Shown: positions 1 through 7,049 of the stretch, in pieces
Layout: every line of letters begins with the position of its first letter
Numbering within the stretch: position 1 is the stretch's first letter
Origin: a virus
Reading direction: 5' to 3' (one strand)
DNA length: 22,251 nt
IMG/VR virus record: IMGVR_UViG_3300032323_001912
Location: 1 to 22,251 of that record
The notes under the pieces: generated by a model
The model's database searches: none
What the model saw: the letters and a program-made list of their open reading frames with translations, nothing else
What the model was told of the DNA's origin: nothing
Program-made: the position numbers and the translations under genes

Positions 1-1
1 T

Positions 2-949
2 ATCCACGAACACGTCAATATACAAGAATTCTACACTAATGTGATGGAGAATTTTTACTCGCGGTACTACAACTCTAAAAAGTTGACCAAGATAGTTCCA
101 CTATCAAAGTTGATTGAGTTTGCCGAGAACATTATTCTTTATGTACTTCCGTACTACAAGCCAGATAAAATTTCACAGGAATGTATAGACTATTGTGAGG
201 ACTTTACAAATACCTTCAAGTTTATCGAGTTGAATCAGATTCCCGTTGGTGATGAGATGAAGAATCAAAACTATATGTGGTACACCGCGACTTCACGTCC
301 AAGTAACTCATGGAACAACTTCAACTTCTCTGCTCTAAATAAAAATGATGGTACACGTAATAAGATTCATTCTAGATTTGAAAACGGGAAGATAGTTCAG
401 TTTGACTATGATGGATTTCACATCAAACTACTGGCAAAGATTCTTGACTACAAGTTCACTAAACACCCATACGATGAAATAAAGGAAGAGTTAGGACTTG
501 ATATTCCTTATGATGAAGTAAAGTCACGGGTGTTCCAAAACATATACGGAACAATTACAGACCAATTCTTACAACATCCATTCTTCCAAAGAGTTCAGGC
601 AATGATTGATGAACTATATCAAGAGTATGTTGAAAAGGGATATACGGAGTCATACTTCTATCATAAGAGATTTCGTGAAATAGAAGACCCAACACCAAAT
701 AAGGTCTTCAATTACTTCTTACAATCATTAGAGACGGAATATAACGTTCGTAAATTAAAAACCGTTCTACCACTGTTAAACAACCGAAGAACGGTATTGT
801 GTATGTATCTTTACGATGCCTTTGTATTTGATATTTCACCTGATGAAATGGACTTCATACCACAACTAAAACGAATGTTCGAGACCGATGGTATGACAAC
901 TAAATGTTCGATTGGTGGTGATTTTGGTAGTATAACACCATATTTATAA
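2..949 (+). CDS. Family A DNA polymerase, C-terminal part (cut by window start)
   Basis: The reading frame is open back to base 2, so the gene begins upstream; the GTG at 41 is probably not its start. Counting from that GTG, motif A is seen as FDYDGFHIKLLA with the metal-binding Asp at 122, motif B as K161 followed eight residues later by Y169-G170, and motif C as LYDAF with Asp259. These spacings match the fingers and palm of Pol I-type polymerases. It would be the phage replicative polymerase, extending primers with the gp32, UvsX and helicase encoded downstream. Oddities: motif C has YDA instead of the usual HDE, so the His and the Glu next to the catalytic Asp are both replaced. The 3'-5' exonuclease region, if any, is outside the window. 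The last two codons and the stop lie inside a TATTTATAA motif. Confidence 0.7.
   Translation: MHEHVNIQEFYTNVMENFYSRYYNSKKLTKIVPLSKLIEFAENIILYVLPYYKPDKISQECIDYCEDFTNTFKFIELNQIPVGDEMKNQNYMWYTATSRPSNSWNNFNFSALNKNDGTRNKIHSRFENGKIVQFDYDGFHIKLLAKILDYKFTKHPYDEIKEELGLDIPYDEVKSRVFQNIYGTITDQFLQHPFFQRVQAMIDELYQEYVEKGYTESYFYHKRFREIEDPTPNKVFNYFLQSLETEYNVRKLKTVLPLLNNRRTVLCMYLYDAFVFDISPDEMDFIPQLKRMFETDGMTTKCSIGGDFGSITPYL
941..947 (+). promoter_or_regulatory. TATTTAT motif at the polymerase stop
   Basis: CATATTTATAA covers the last codons and stop of the polymerase and lies 33 nt before the next ATG. It is one of 13 such motifs found just before starts in this window. The promoter role is inferred. Confidence 0.45.
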
Positions 950-979
950 TGGTACACTATTATTATAGGAATATTACAA

Positions 980-1165
980 ATGATAGACATTATTGAAGAA
1001 ATTGTAAACGAATGGTCAAAAAAAATACCATCGGGTATAATTGATTTGGAAAATGAAACACATCTGTATGAGTTGTTGGATGTTTTGAATCGCAAGATTG
1101 ATAACCCACACATTGTCAAGGCAGTAATGGAAAATATTCGGGAACAAACGAGAGAGAGGTATTGA
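980..1165 (+). CDS. Small conserved-looking phage protein, unknown function
   Basis: 61 residues, acidic and predicted to be helical, with no membrane segment or cysteine. An AGGAA ribosome-binding site stands upstream of the ATG. The protein has the look of small helical phage proteins (a WSKKIPSGIIDL stretch followed by a Leu-rich helix), but I do not recognise the family. Its TGA stop overlaps the TTG start of the next gene, so the two are probably translationally coupled. It sits between the polymerase and a run of unknown genes, which says little about its job. Confidence 0.6.
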   Translation: MIDIIEEIVNEWSKKIPSGIIDLENETHLYELLDVLNRKIDNPHIVKAVMENIREQTRERY

Positions 1166-1551
1166 AGACACAACTTGTATGTACTTTTGTAAAAAAATAT
1201 GAGATAGAAGATAGATTGGAAGATATACAAAATGAGTTTAGAGTTCTAAACAATAAAGTATTTCTTTTGAGATCGGAAAATCTAATAAATGAACTTATTC
1301 TATCTTACAACGTTCTTTTGGATTCGCACAAAGATTTTTTACACGGTTCAATTTTAGTTCACCGTAAAAAAGAAAGTAATACGATTTACACAATCAACGC
1401 ACTCAATGAGTTGATTATGAATCTGAACAATGGTGTCCTTGACAAGACATATCCAATAGAATGGGAAACATACAAAGATACTATGATGTTGAAGAAGCCA
1501 GACGGATTGAAAATAATCAAGATTGATCTGATACGAGTGTATTCAATATAA
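1162..1551 (+). CDS. Hypothetical protein, 129 residues
   Basis: Starts at a TTG inside the TTGA that also holds the stop of the preceding gene, with a GAGAGAGG purine run just upstream as ribosome-binding site. Residues 12-50 are predicted to be helical and coiled-coil prone (many Glu, Leu and Asn). The C-terminal half looks mixed alpha/beta and ends in a short hydrophobic strand. No catalytic motif, signal peptide or membrane segment is visible and I do not recognise the family. TTG is an uncommon start; the next in-frame Met is far downstream, so the TTG is preferred because of the coupling. Confidence 0.55.
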   Translation: MKTQLVCTFVKKYEIEDRLEDIQNEFRVLNNKVFLLRSENLINELILSYNVLLDSHKDFLHGSILVHRKKESNTIYTINALNELIMNLNNGVLDKTYPIEWETYKDTMMLKKPDGLKIIKIDLIRVYSI

Positions 1552-1567
1552 AAATTCAACCATCCTA

Positions 1568-1574
1568 TATTTAT
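1568..1574 (+). promoter_or_regulatory. TATTTAT motif
   Basis: TATATTTATG in the gap after 1551, with its end 33 nt from the ATG at 1607, the same distance as at 941-947. A promoter role is inferred. Confidence 0.45.
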
Positions 1575-1606
1575 GTTATATGGTATTTTCTGTTTAGAGT
1601 ATTATT

Positions 1607-1924
1607 ATGAATGAAATCCAACTTATAAAAGAGACAAACGAAATTATCGAGTCAATCCGAAAAGAATTCGCTTCTATACGAGAAGCCGAAGGATTTGAAG
1701 GTGTATTCTCTGACATTAGTAAACAATTGAAAGACATCTCAATGTTACCAAACAGTACGATTGATGTCTCCAAATATAAAGAACAGGAAATCGTTCAGAC
1801 TCTGAAAAAACTTGGATATGAGTACAAAAAACCATATGGCAATAAACTCCACTTCTTCAATAAAAAAACAAGTATAAGTGTCTACCTCGATAAAACAAAA
1901 GGTATGATAACACCAATACCATAA
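1607..1924 (+). CDS. Hypothetical protein, 105 residues
   Basis: The N-terminal ~50 residues are helical and charged. The C-terminal ~50 residues look like a small alpha/beta domain: a helix (QEIVQTLKKLGYEYK) followed by short strands rich in Tyr, Phe and Lys. No Shine-Dalgarno is obvious, but a TATTTAT motif is 33 nt upstream. It ends 9 nt before the next gene, so the two are likely co-expressed. I do not recognise the family and see no catalytic residues. Confidence 0.55.
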   Translation: MNEIQLIKETNEIIESIRKEFASIREAEGFEGVFSDISKQLKDISMLPNSTIDVSKYKEQEIVQTLKKLGYEYKKPYGNKLHFFNKKTSISVYLDKTKGMITPIP

Positions 1925-1933
1925 GAGGAAACT

Positions 1934-2626
1934 ATGAAACGAATACATGAAGCAACATTACTTTCAGCTGGGAATGCAACATCATTGATGGTATTTATTG
2001 ATTTGGCAATGGTTGTTGAAAAACAACGTGGTATGTTATCTGTTGCCTTCCCATCGTTAGGAAATAAGGGAATCAACAAAATGTTGAGAGGATTTGCCTC
2101 CAATGAAATGTATGGTGAGAAGAAAGAACAGTTACTTGGAATATCAGAACGATTTTATAACAATGGCCCTATCAAGGCACTTTATAAAACACTTTCTTTC
2201 CTTTCGTCTCAATCAACAAAGCCGGAAGAATCTGATAAAAGAATGCAAGATGTAAACCGTGTTCTTTCTAAAATTGAAAGAATGATAAATGGAAAACTTA
2301 CAAATGAAGAACGTGAAATGTTTTCTCAAATGGAAGATAGTCTTGATAATGTCAGTGACGGTCTAAATTCAAATCTAAATTCTTCGTTAGAATCTACCGT
2401 TGGTCAAGAAGAACCAGCGCCAGAAGAGAAGCCGGAAGAAAAACCAGCAGAGGAACCAAAGGAAGAACCAAAGCCAGAAGAAAAACCAAAGGAAGAACCA
2501 AAACCGGCCGAAACTCCAAAAGAAGAACCAAAACCTGAAGAAAAACCAAAAGAAAAGACGGAAGAGCAGTTTAGAAGTCTAATAAAGAGACTTGTTCGGG
2601 AATCTTTGAAAGAATTTCAAAAATAA
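1934..2626 (+). CDS. Protein with a Pro/Glu/Lys-rich linker, possibly structural or scaffold
   Basis: 230 residues in three parts: a mostly helical N-terminal domain (1-155) with a hydrophobic stretch near residues 15-28; a low-complexity linker (about 158-214) of PEEKPKEEP-type units; and a C-terminal amphipathic helix (FRSLIKRLVRESLKEF) that could be a docking peptide. GAGG precedes the ATG. The stretch at 15-28 is too short and polar to call a membrane segment. Charged Pro/Glu/Lys-rich proteins occur among phage prohead core and tail proteins, but that link is only suggestive. It starts MKRIHEATLLSAG, vaguely like the leader peptides described elsewhere in this window, without a clear L-x-E site. 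Confidence 0.55.
   Translation: MKRIHEATLLSAGNATSLMVFIDLAMVVEKQRGMLSVAFPSLGNKGINKMLRGFASNEMYGEKKEQLLGISERFYNNGPIKALYKTLSFLSSQSTKPEESDKRMQDVNRVLSKIERMINGKLTNEEREMFSQMEDSLDNVSDGLNSNLNSSLESTVGQEEPAPEEKPEEKPAEEPKEEPKPEEKPKEEPKPAETPKEEPKPEEKPKEKTEEQFRSLIKRLVRESLKEFQK
2408..2556 (+). repeat. Tandem PEEKPKEEP-coding repeats
   Basis: Imperfect tandem repeats of GAAGAA-AACCAAA-type units inside the gene at 1934-2626, encoding the Pro/Glu/Lys linker. Such arrays readily change copy number by slippage. Confidence 0.8.
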
Positions 2627-2628
2627 TT

Positions 2629-2657
2629 TTGGAAATCTGTAACTTTTTTCGTAGATT
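2629..2657 (+). promoter_or_regulatory. Sigma70-like promoter of the lipoprotein gene
   Basis: TTGGAA, 17-nt spacer, TAGATT. The same TTGGAAAT start and 17-nt spacing recur at 8185 and 22006. It overlaps the end of the preceding gene's 3' region and reads toward the lipoprotein start at 2697. Confidence 0.65.
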
Positions 2658-2696
2658 AGGATTCCTGTAAAAACAGTTCTATTATAAGGAGATATT

Positions 2697-3314
2697 ATGA
2701 AGACATCGATGCTTTCACTCATCACAATTCTTGGACTTATCGGAATCGTCGGTTGCTCAAACACAGAGACAAGTCCAACAGAACCAGAGCCGATTCACAC
2801 AACAATGTCATTCAATTCAGATGGTTCTATTTCAGAACAGCCAATTGAAAGACCAAAACCAGATACGGGTAAAAAGGTTGTACCAAGTCCATTTGTTGAT
2901 CTTATCCGTGTCTTGAATCTTACACCAGAACAAAAACCGCTCGTAGAAAGACTACTTATTCAACATAGAGAATGTACACAATCTTGTATCCAAACACTCA
3001 AGACAATTGAACGTGAAATTCTAATGAACGCAAGAATCGAAGAGAAGAGAATCAAGGATGCGGTAAAGGCCGGTACAATCACAAAAGAAGTCGCAAGACG
3101 TGAATTGGCACAACTTAAACAATCAACACAAGAAAAACTAAAAACACTTCCAAAAAATAAGGTTCGTGAATGTCTAAAAGAGTGTGATACACAATTTCTA
3201 AATTCACTCAAAGAAATTCTTACACCTGAACAGAAGATTACACTTGAAAGATGGATTGCCTCTCGTCAAAAGAGAGGAACCACAGACGATACGAATCCAA
3301 AGGGTCGGGGTTAA
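2697..3314 (+). CDS. Lipoprotein with LTPEQ motifs and twin CX3C pairs
   Basis: 205 residues. A type II signal peptide is clear: Lys2, a hydrophobic core, and a lipobox ending G-I-V-G with the lipidated Cys at 20. After a Pro/Thr/Ser-rich linker (about 25-65) comes a helical domain with LTPEQ at 75-79 and again at 176-180, the signature of CpxP/Spy-like periplasmic chaperone folds. Between them are two CX3C pairs (Cys93/97 and Cys159/163) that could form two disulfides tying a helical hairpin. AAGGAG lies upstream and an intrinsic terminator follows, so it is probably a one-gene unit with its own promoter at 2629. A phage lipoprotein of this type could act in the host envelope, for example in superinfection exclusion or stress buffering, but nothing in the sequence proves that. 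Confidence 0.8.
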   Translation: MKTSMLSLITILGLIGIVGCSNTETSPTEPEPIHTTMSFNSDGSISEQPIERPKPDTGKKVVPSPFVDLIRVLNLTPEQKPLVERLLIQHRECTQSCIQTLKTIEREILMNARIEEKRIKDAVKAGTITKEVARRELAQLKQSTQEKLKTLPKNKVRECLKECDTQFLNSLKEILTPEQKITLERWIASRQKRGTTDDTNPKGRG

Positions 3315-3328
3315 TTCCTGACCCTTTT
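3302..3328 (+). terminator. Intrinsic terminator after the lipoprotein gene
   Basis: An 8-bp stem (3302-3309 with 3317-3324, one G-U pair), 7-nt loop, then TTTT and a second T run after GGG. The stem overlaps the stop codon. Confidence 0.8.
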
Positions 3329-3349
3329 GGGTTTTTCCAACATTGACTA

Positions 3350-3378
3350 TTGACTATTGAAATTTAATTCCGTATATT
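3350..3378 (+). promoter_or_regulatory. Sigma70-like promoter of the gp32-uvsX unit
   Basis: TTGACT (a second copy stands at 3343-3348), 17-nt spacer, TATATT. It directly follows the terminator and leaves a leader of about 70 nt before the gp32-like gene. Confidence 0.7.
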
Positions 3379-3401
3379 AGTATTACAAACTAACAATTGA
3401 C

Positions 3402-3418
3402 CTGATAACAGTTATCAG
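3402..3418 (+). promoter_or_regulatory. Palindrome in the gp32 leader
   Basis: CTGATAAC-A-GTTATCAG is a perfect inverted repeat, flanked further out by AATTG and CAATT. It lies in the untranslated leader 35 nt before the gp32-like ATG. It could be an RNA hairpin or a DNA operator. T4 gene 32 is autoregulated through a structured leader, so the same is plausible here but inferred. Confidence 0.45.
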
Positions 3419-3453
3419 TTCACAATTATCATTTAACTTTTAGGAGTACCTAC

Positions 3454-4209
3454 ATGGCAATCAATCTTGATGCTATCCGCAACCGTTTGAACAATCTGAA
3501 GAATGCGAACAATCGCACTTCAAATATTTGGAAGCCAGAACCTGGTGAACACCAAATCCGAATTGTTCCTTATGTACACAACCGAGAAAATCCTTTCATC
3601 GAGTTGTTTTTCCACTACAATCTTGTAAAGAAGTCCGTAGTTTCACCACAATCATTTGGTCGTCCTGATCCAATCGTTGAGTTTGCAGAGAAGTTGAAGC
3701 AAACAGGTTCAAAGGAAGATTGGTTGATGGGTCGTAAATTGGAACCAAAGATGCGAACATATGTTCCTGTTATCGTTCGTGGTCAAGAAAATGAAGGCGT
3801 AAAGTTTTGGGGATTCGGTAAGCAACTTTACCAAGAACTTCTTTCCTTTATCGCAGACCCTGATTACGGTGATATTACAGACTTGAAGGAAGGTCGTGAT
3901 GTTGTAGTAACTGTAAAGTCGGCAGAAGAAGCCGGTAAGAGTTATGCAGAAACAACAATCCGTATCAAGCCAAAGCAAACACCAGCAACAGAAAATCCTG
4001 ATGTTATCGAAAAGATCAAGGAACAACCACAAATCACAGAACTTTATCCAGAACCAACATACCAAGAGTTGAAGTCATATCTTCAGTCTTGGTTGGGTGA
4101 ATCTGAAACACAAAGTGAAGAAGTGGAATATAAGAAGCCAGCTGAAGCTCCAAAGCAGACAGTAACAAAGTCAGAAGTTGAAGACGCATTTGATGACCTT
4201 TTTAACTAA
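3454..4209 (+). CDS. 32: Single-stranded DNA-binding protein, T4 gp32-like
   Basis: 251 residues. The N-terminal ~20 residues (basic and Asn-rich) resemble the cooperativity region of gp32. The core (about 25-190) has the gp32-type start IWKPEPGEHQIRIVPY, then FFHYNLVKKS and a FWGFGKQLYQELLSFIADPDYGDITD stretch typical of phage gp32 relatives. The tail (about 215-251) is acidic and ends EDAFDDLFN, like the partner-binding tails of gp32 and bacterial SSB. It would coat ssDNA during replication and recombination and load UvsX, the next gene. Oddity: there is no cysteine in the position of T4's structural zinc site, so this version seems to lack zinc. TAGGAG precedes the ATG. uvsX starts 12 nt after the stop. 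Confidence 0.88.
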   Translation: MAINLDAIRNRLNNLKNANNRTSNIWKPEPGEHQIRIVPYVHNRENPFIELFFHYNLVKKSVVSPQSFGRPDPIVEFAEKLKQTGSKEDWLMGRKLEPKMRTYVPVIVRGQENEGVKFWGFGKQLYQELLSFIADPDYGDITDLKEGRDVVVTVKSAEEAGKSYAETTIRIKPKQTPATENPDVIEKIKEQPQITELYPEPTYQELKSYLQSWLGESETQSEEVEYKKPAEAPKQTVTKSEVEDAFDDLFN

Positions 4210-4221
4210 TAGGAGCCCTAT

Positions 4222-4917
4222 ATGGCAAAAAACAAAATGGAACTCACCGATGAACTCGGTGGTGTGATTGCTGAAACTATCAACAAGCAATTCAAATCTC
4301 AAAATCTCAAAACGGCTTACTTCTTGGAAGGTGACGATGATGCACCAACCATCGTGAAGGAATGGGTATCTACGGGGTCAACTATTCTTGACCTTGCCAT
4401 CTCAAACAGAAAGAATGGTGGATTTCCCGTTGGTCGTGTTTGTGAAATAACAGGGTTGGAACAGAGCGGTAAGTCACTACTTGCCGCTCACACCCTACTC
4501 AATACTCAAAAGAAGGGTGGTCTCGCTGTCTATATTGACACAGAAAATGCCCTTTCAACAGAGTTTCTTTCAGCCATCGGTCTCAATCTAAAAGAGATGT
4601 TGTATGTTCCACTCGAAACGGTGGAAGACATTTTCGAAACGGTCGAGACTATTATCGAGAAGGTTCGTTCATCAGATAAGAACCGACTTGTGACTATCGT
4701 TGTTGACTCTATTGCAGGAGCTTCAACAAAGACAGAAATGGCGGCTGACTTTGATAAGGATGGTTATGCAACTGCTAAGGCACTCATCATCTCAAAGGCG
4801 ATGAGAAAGATTACGAACTTGATTGGTCGTGAACGTATCTGCCTTATCTTTACAAACCAACTTCGTCAAAAGTTGAATGCACCTGCATTTTCAGATCCGT
4901 GGACAACACCTGGTGGT
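4222..4917 (+). CDS. uvsX: UvsX/RecA recombinase, exon 1
   Basis: Codes for residues 1-232 of a 381-residue RecA-family recombinase (T4 UvsX has about 390). It forms filaments on ssDNA and drives strand exchange for repair and recombination-dependent replication. Visible are Walker A GLEQSGKS at 78-85, the catalytic-Glu strand IDTENA with Glu108, the Walker B strand LVTIVVDS with Asp162, and the L2-side TNQLRQK at 211-217. The open frame runs on as RMELCLQ-stop, which is intron. The conserved TPGG is completed by KGIPFHAS in exon 2, so the exon must end at the GGT codon ending at 4917. AGGAG precedes the ATG, and the gene is co-transcribed with the gp32 gene. Confidence 0.93.
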
Positions 4918-5133
4918 AGAATGGAACTTTGCCTCCAGTAAAAAATTCGGTGAATTGCTGGAAAATCCTTAGAGCTTTTACACCACAACATAATTGGTAA
5001 CAATAAGTGTGATGGTTTGAAAAGTAAAAGATTGGACAATCAGCATCCAAGCATCTCAGTGATGAGATGAAGGTTCAGAGACTAATATGAGTAATCTTTC
5101 AAAATTGGGTAAGACTTTTCCATTTCACAAACA

Positions 5134-5140
5134 TATTTAT
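5134..5140 (+). promoter_or_regulatory. TATTTAT motif inside the intron
   Basis: ACATATTTATATGT, 18 nt before the intron endonuclease ATG and just before its AAGGAG. An internal promoter for the endonuclease, as in T4 introns, is inferred. Confidence 0.5.
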
Positions 5141-5157
5141 ATGTAAAGGAGATACCT

Positions 5158-6012
5158 ATGAAAGAAGAAAATAACACGAGTGCCGAATATCAGAGTGAAC
5201 TATTGAAATGCGAGATTTGTGGTAAACAAATGAAGTCTATTACAAATTCTCATCTGAGAGATAAACACAATATGACAACCGAAGAGTATAGGGTAATATA
5301 TCCTAACTCTAAGATGATTAGAGATGGTCATAATTCTAAACTAAGTGAGTGGAGAAATTCAGAACGGAATAAAGCTCACTGTGTTGAAATGAATAAGATA
5401 ACTGCTAACTGTGAAAGAAGAAAACAGAAATGTAGAGAGGTTACACAGAGTTTAGAATATAGACAAAATCATAGTCGTCGTATGAAAGAGTATGTCAAGA
5501 AGCATCCGGAAAGTATAGTTTGGAAATCTATTCGTGGTAAAAATCATCACCATTATGGTAAATCAAATTGGCAAAGATGGTTTGATAAATATGGTGAAGT
5601 AGTCGCAAATCAAAAACTTGCGGAATGGAAACAGAAGAATAGAATACCAAGTACCAGTCGTGATACAAAAATTGAGAGAAATGTAAAATCCATCTTGGAA
5701 AAACATCAGATTGAATACATACATCAGTATGATAAGATTTCCAGCATTTATATTGATTTCTTTATACCTAAAGCAAACTTAGCTTTAGAGATTCACGGTG
5801 ATTACTGGCACGCTAATCCAAAAAAATACAAACCGGGTGAGGAAATAAAATATCCAGGAAACCGAATCATAAAAGCTTCGGACATATGGGATAAAGACAG
5901 AAAACGTGTTGAAAAAATAAAATCTCTCGGATATTCAGTAATTGAACTTTTTGAAAGTGACATAACTGAAGACATTGTAATCAATTCAATAACTCATCTG
6001 ATAAAGATATAG
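5158..6012 (+). CDS. Intron-encoded homing endonuclease, Vsr-like (EDxHD type)
   Basis: 284 residues. N-terminal CCHH zinc-finger-like unit (Cys18, Cys21, His32, His37) followed by MTTEEYRVIYP, the pattern of ROS/MucR-type domains found in phage endonucleases. The middle (about 55-165) is basic and DNA-binding-like with a HHHYGKSNWQRWFDKYGE stretch. The C-terminal domain has the Vsr/very-short-patch-repair-like layout: Glu173, a strand with Asp200 (IDFFIP), then LEIHGDYWH with Glu211, His213 and Asp215, and a final KRVEKIKSLGYSVIELFE. This matches the family that includes I-Bth0305I, itself found in a phage recA intron. It would cut intronless uvsX alleles and spread the intron. AAGGAG lies 6 nt before the ATG. 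Its stop codon is part of the intron's S element, so protein and ribozyme overlap. Confidence 0.85.
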   Translation: MKEENNTSAEYQSELLKCEICGKQMKSITNSHLRDKHNMTTEEYRVIYPNSKMIRDGHNSKLSEWRNSERNKAHCVEMNKITANCERRKQKCREVTQSLEYRQNHSRRMKEYVKKHPESIVWKSIRGKNHHHYGKSNWQRWFDKYGEVVANQKLAEWKQKNRIPSTSRDTKIERNVKSILEKHQIEYIHQYDKISSIYIDFFIPKANLALEIHGDYWHANPKKYKPGEEIKYPGNRIIKASDIWDKDRKRVEKIKSLGYSVIELFESDITEDIVINSITHLIKI

Positions 6013-6072
6013 TCCGAACTTACGAGAAATCGTAAGAAGTGTGGTGTAAATATCCACACGATAACAAAATTG

Positions 6073-6522
6073 AAAGGAATTCCATTCCACGCCTCTGTAC
6101 GAATCCGTCTATCATCCATCGGTGCCATCAAGGCAAAGGTGAACGGACAAGATACAATCGTGGGTTCACGAGTAAAGGCAAAGCTCGTGAAGAACAGGTG
6201 CGGCCCTCCTCTACGTGAAGCCGAGTATGCCGTCTATTTTGATAGCGGTATAGATGATTATGGTTCTTGGTTGGAAACAATGAAGGATTATAATCTGGTG
6301 AAACAAAGTGGTGCTTGGTATGAATGGACAGACCAAACAACAGGAGAGATTATCAAGTTCCAAAGTAAGGACTTTGTATCAAAGATAATCAGCAACCCTG
6401 AATACAAAGAAGTGGTCTACGATTCTATCGCCGAAAAGGTGGTGATGCAATACCAGAAAACAGATGAAGTCAGAATTGATGATGTATCAATTACGGACGA
6501 ACCGCTGTTAGACGAGGTTTGA
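6073..6522 (+). CDS. uvsX: UvsX/RecA recombinase, exon 2
   Basis: Codes for residues 233-381. It begins KGIPFHASVRIRLSSIG, which directly continues the RecA motif TPGG of exon 1, then has the remaining core strands and a C-terminal domain with YDSIAEKVVMQYQ and an acidic tail. Read alone the frame could start at a TTG at 6070, but that base triplet is the last of the intron. No separate start site or ribosome-binding site is needed. A 13-bp hairpin follows the stop by 5 nt. Confidence 0.92.
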   Translation, partial: KGIPFHASVRIRLSSIGAIKAKVNGQDTIVGSRVKAKLVKNRCGPPLREAEYAVYFDSGIDDYGSWLETMKDYNLVKQSGAWYEWTDQTTGEIIKFQSKDFVSKIISNPEYKEVVYDSIAEKVVMQYQKTDEVRIDDVSITDEPLLDEV

Positions 6523-6527
6523 TTTAG

Positions 6528-6559
6528 TATGGGGTGAAGAAAAAAATCTTCACCCCATA
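6528..6559 (+). terminator. Perfect 13-bp hairpin after uvsX
   Basis: 6528-6540 pairs perfectly with 6547-6559 around six A's. It is followed by TTTATAT rather than a clean T run. It is probably a terminator or mRNA-end hairpin, and its 3' arm runs straight into the next TATTTAT motif. Confidence 0.65.
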
Positions 6560-6564
6560 TTTAT
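6558..6564 (+). promoter_or_regulatory. TATTTAT motif before leader-peptide cassette 1
   Basis: CATATTTATAT, 36 nt before the ATG at 6600; shares two bases with the preceding hairpin. Promoter role inferred. Confidence 0.5.
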
Positions 6565-6599
6565 ATCATATAACCAAAGTATTTTTTTTGGAGTCCAAA

Positions 6600-7025
6600 A
6601 TGAAATTGTCAAGTAGAAAAGAACTTCTGAAAGAATCAGAAATGAAACTCGCAGAAATCAGAAAATCACTGAATGAAGCAGAGCCATTTAAAATGAAGTA
6701 TATTCAACCCAGTAAGTTTGATCCTTCCCGTACCGTTCTTAGAAAACCAGTTGGTGCTTTTTCAAATAGTAAAACAAGATCTAAAGTAAAAGACGCTGTA
6801 AAGAAGTACAAGTCCTCATTACAAAAATCTATTACTGAATTGAATTCATATTCCACACTCATGGACAATTTAGTAAAAGATATGGAATCTGGTAAAACAA
6901 TAACAATAAGTAAAGCAGAATCTATTATAAAAAAGACATATGTTGCCAACCAAAAATCATCTATTAATATGACAATGGCTGCTATACAAGAATTTGTTGA
7001 CTCAATACAAGACATAGCTGAATAA
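6600..7025 (+). CDS. Leader-peptide protein 1 (putative packaged internal protein)
   Basis: 141 residues. The ATG at 6600 is chosen over an upstream GTG (6534) because GGAG stands 6 nt before it and because MKLSSRKELLKES is shared with five other proteins here. The leader has L-K-E-S at 10-13 and a second site, SLNEA, near 26, both fitting the L/I-x-E plus small-residue cleavage rule of T4-type prohead proteases. The remainder is helical and basic, with no known domain. If the leader is a capsid-targeting sequence, the mature protein would be packaged and injected. First of four such genes between two hairpins (6528 and 8157). Confidence 0.7.
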   Translation: MKLSSRKELLKESEMKLAEIRKSLNEAEPFKMKYIQPSKFDPSRTVLRKPVGAFSNSKTRSKVKDAVKKYKSSLQKSITELNSYSTLMDNLVKDMESGKTITISKAESIIKKTYVANQKSSINMTMAAIQEFVDSIQDIAE

Positions 7026-7031
7026 AATAAA

Positions 7032-7038
7032 TATTTAT
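7032..7038 (+). promoter_or_regulatory. TATTTAT motif fused to a ribosome-binding site
   Basis: AATATTTATTGGAG, only 12 nt before the ATG at 7050. Transcripts started here would have almost no leader, so at this gene the motif may not act as a promoter. Confidence 0.35.
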
Positions 7039-7049
7039 TGGAGCCCTAA

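Larger units (their letters stand above)
4918..6072 (+). ncRNA. Group I self-splicing intron in uvsX
   Basis: 1155 nt. The 5' exon ends in T and the intron ends in G, as the class requires. The exon end CTGGTGGT (4910-4917) can pair with an internal guide GCCTCCAG (4931-4938), giving the expected U-G pair at the splice site. Core elements are recognisable: P (AATTGCTGGAAAAT, 4953-4966), Q (AATCAGCATCCAAGC, 5038-5052), R (GTTCAGAGACTA, 5073-5084) and S (AAGATATAGTCC, 6004-6015). GACTA of R pairs with TAGTC of S to form P7. A P9-like hairpin with a GAAA loop follows (6019-6036). R and S closely resemble those of T4 phage introns. An endonuclease gene occupies the space between R and S, i.e. the P8 region. 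Splicing joins codons 232 and 233 without a scar. Confidence 0.92.

Noticed and set aside
1991-1997. TATTTAT as promoters inside genes (also 20035-20041)
   Set aside because: Located within coding sequence far from any start, without the extended ATATTTATA context.
4918-4941. UvsX ending at the TAA at 4939-4941, making a truncated 239-residue protein
   Set aside because: Group I intron core elements and the in-frame continuation of TPGG by KGIPFHAS show splicing rather than truncation or frameshift.
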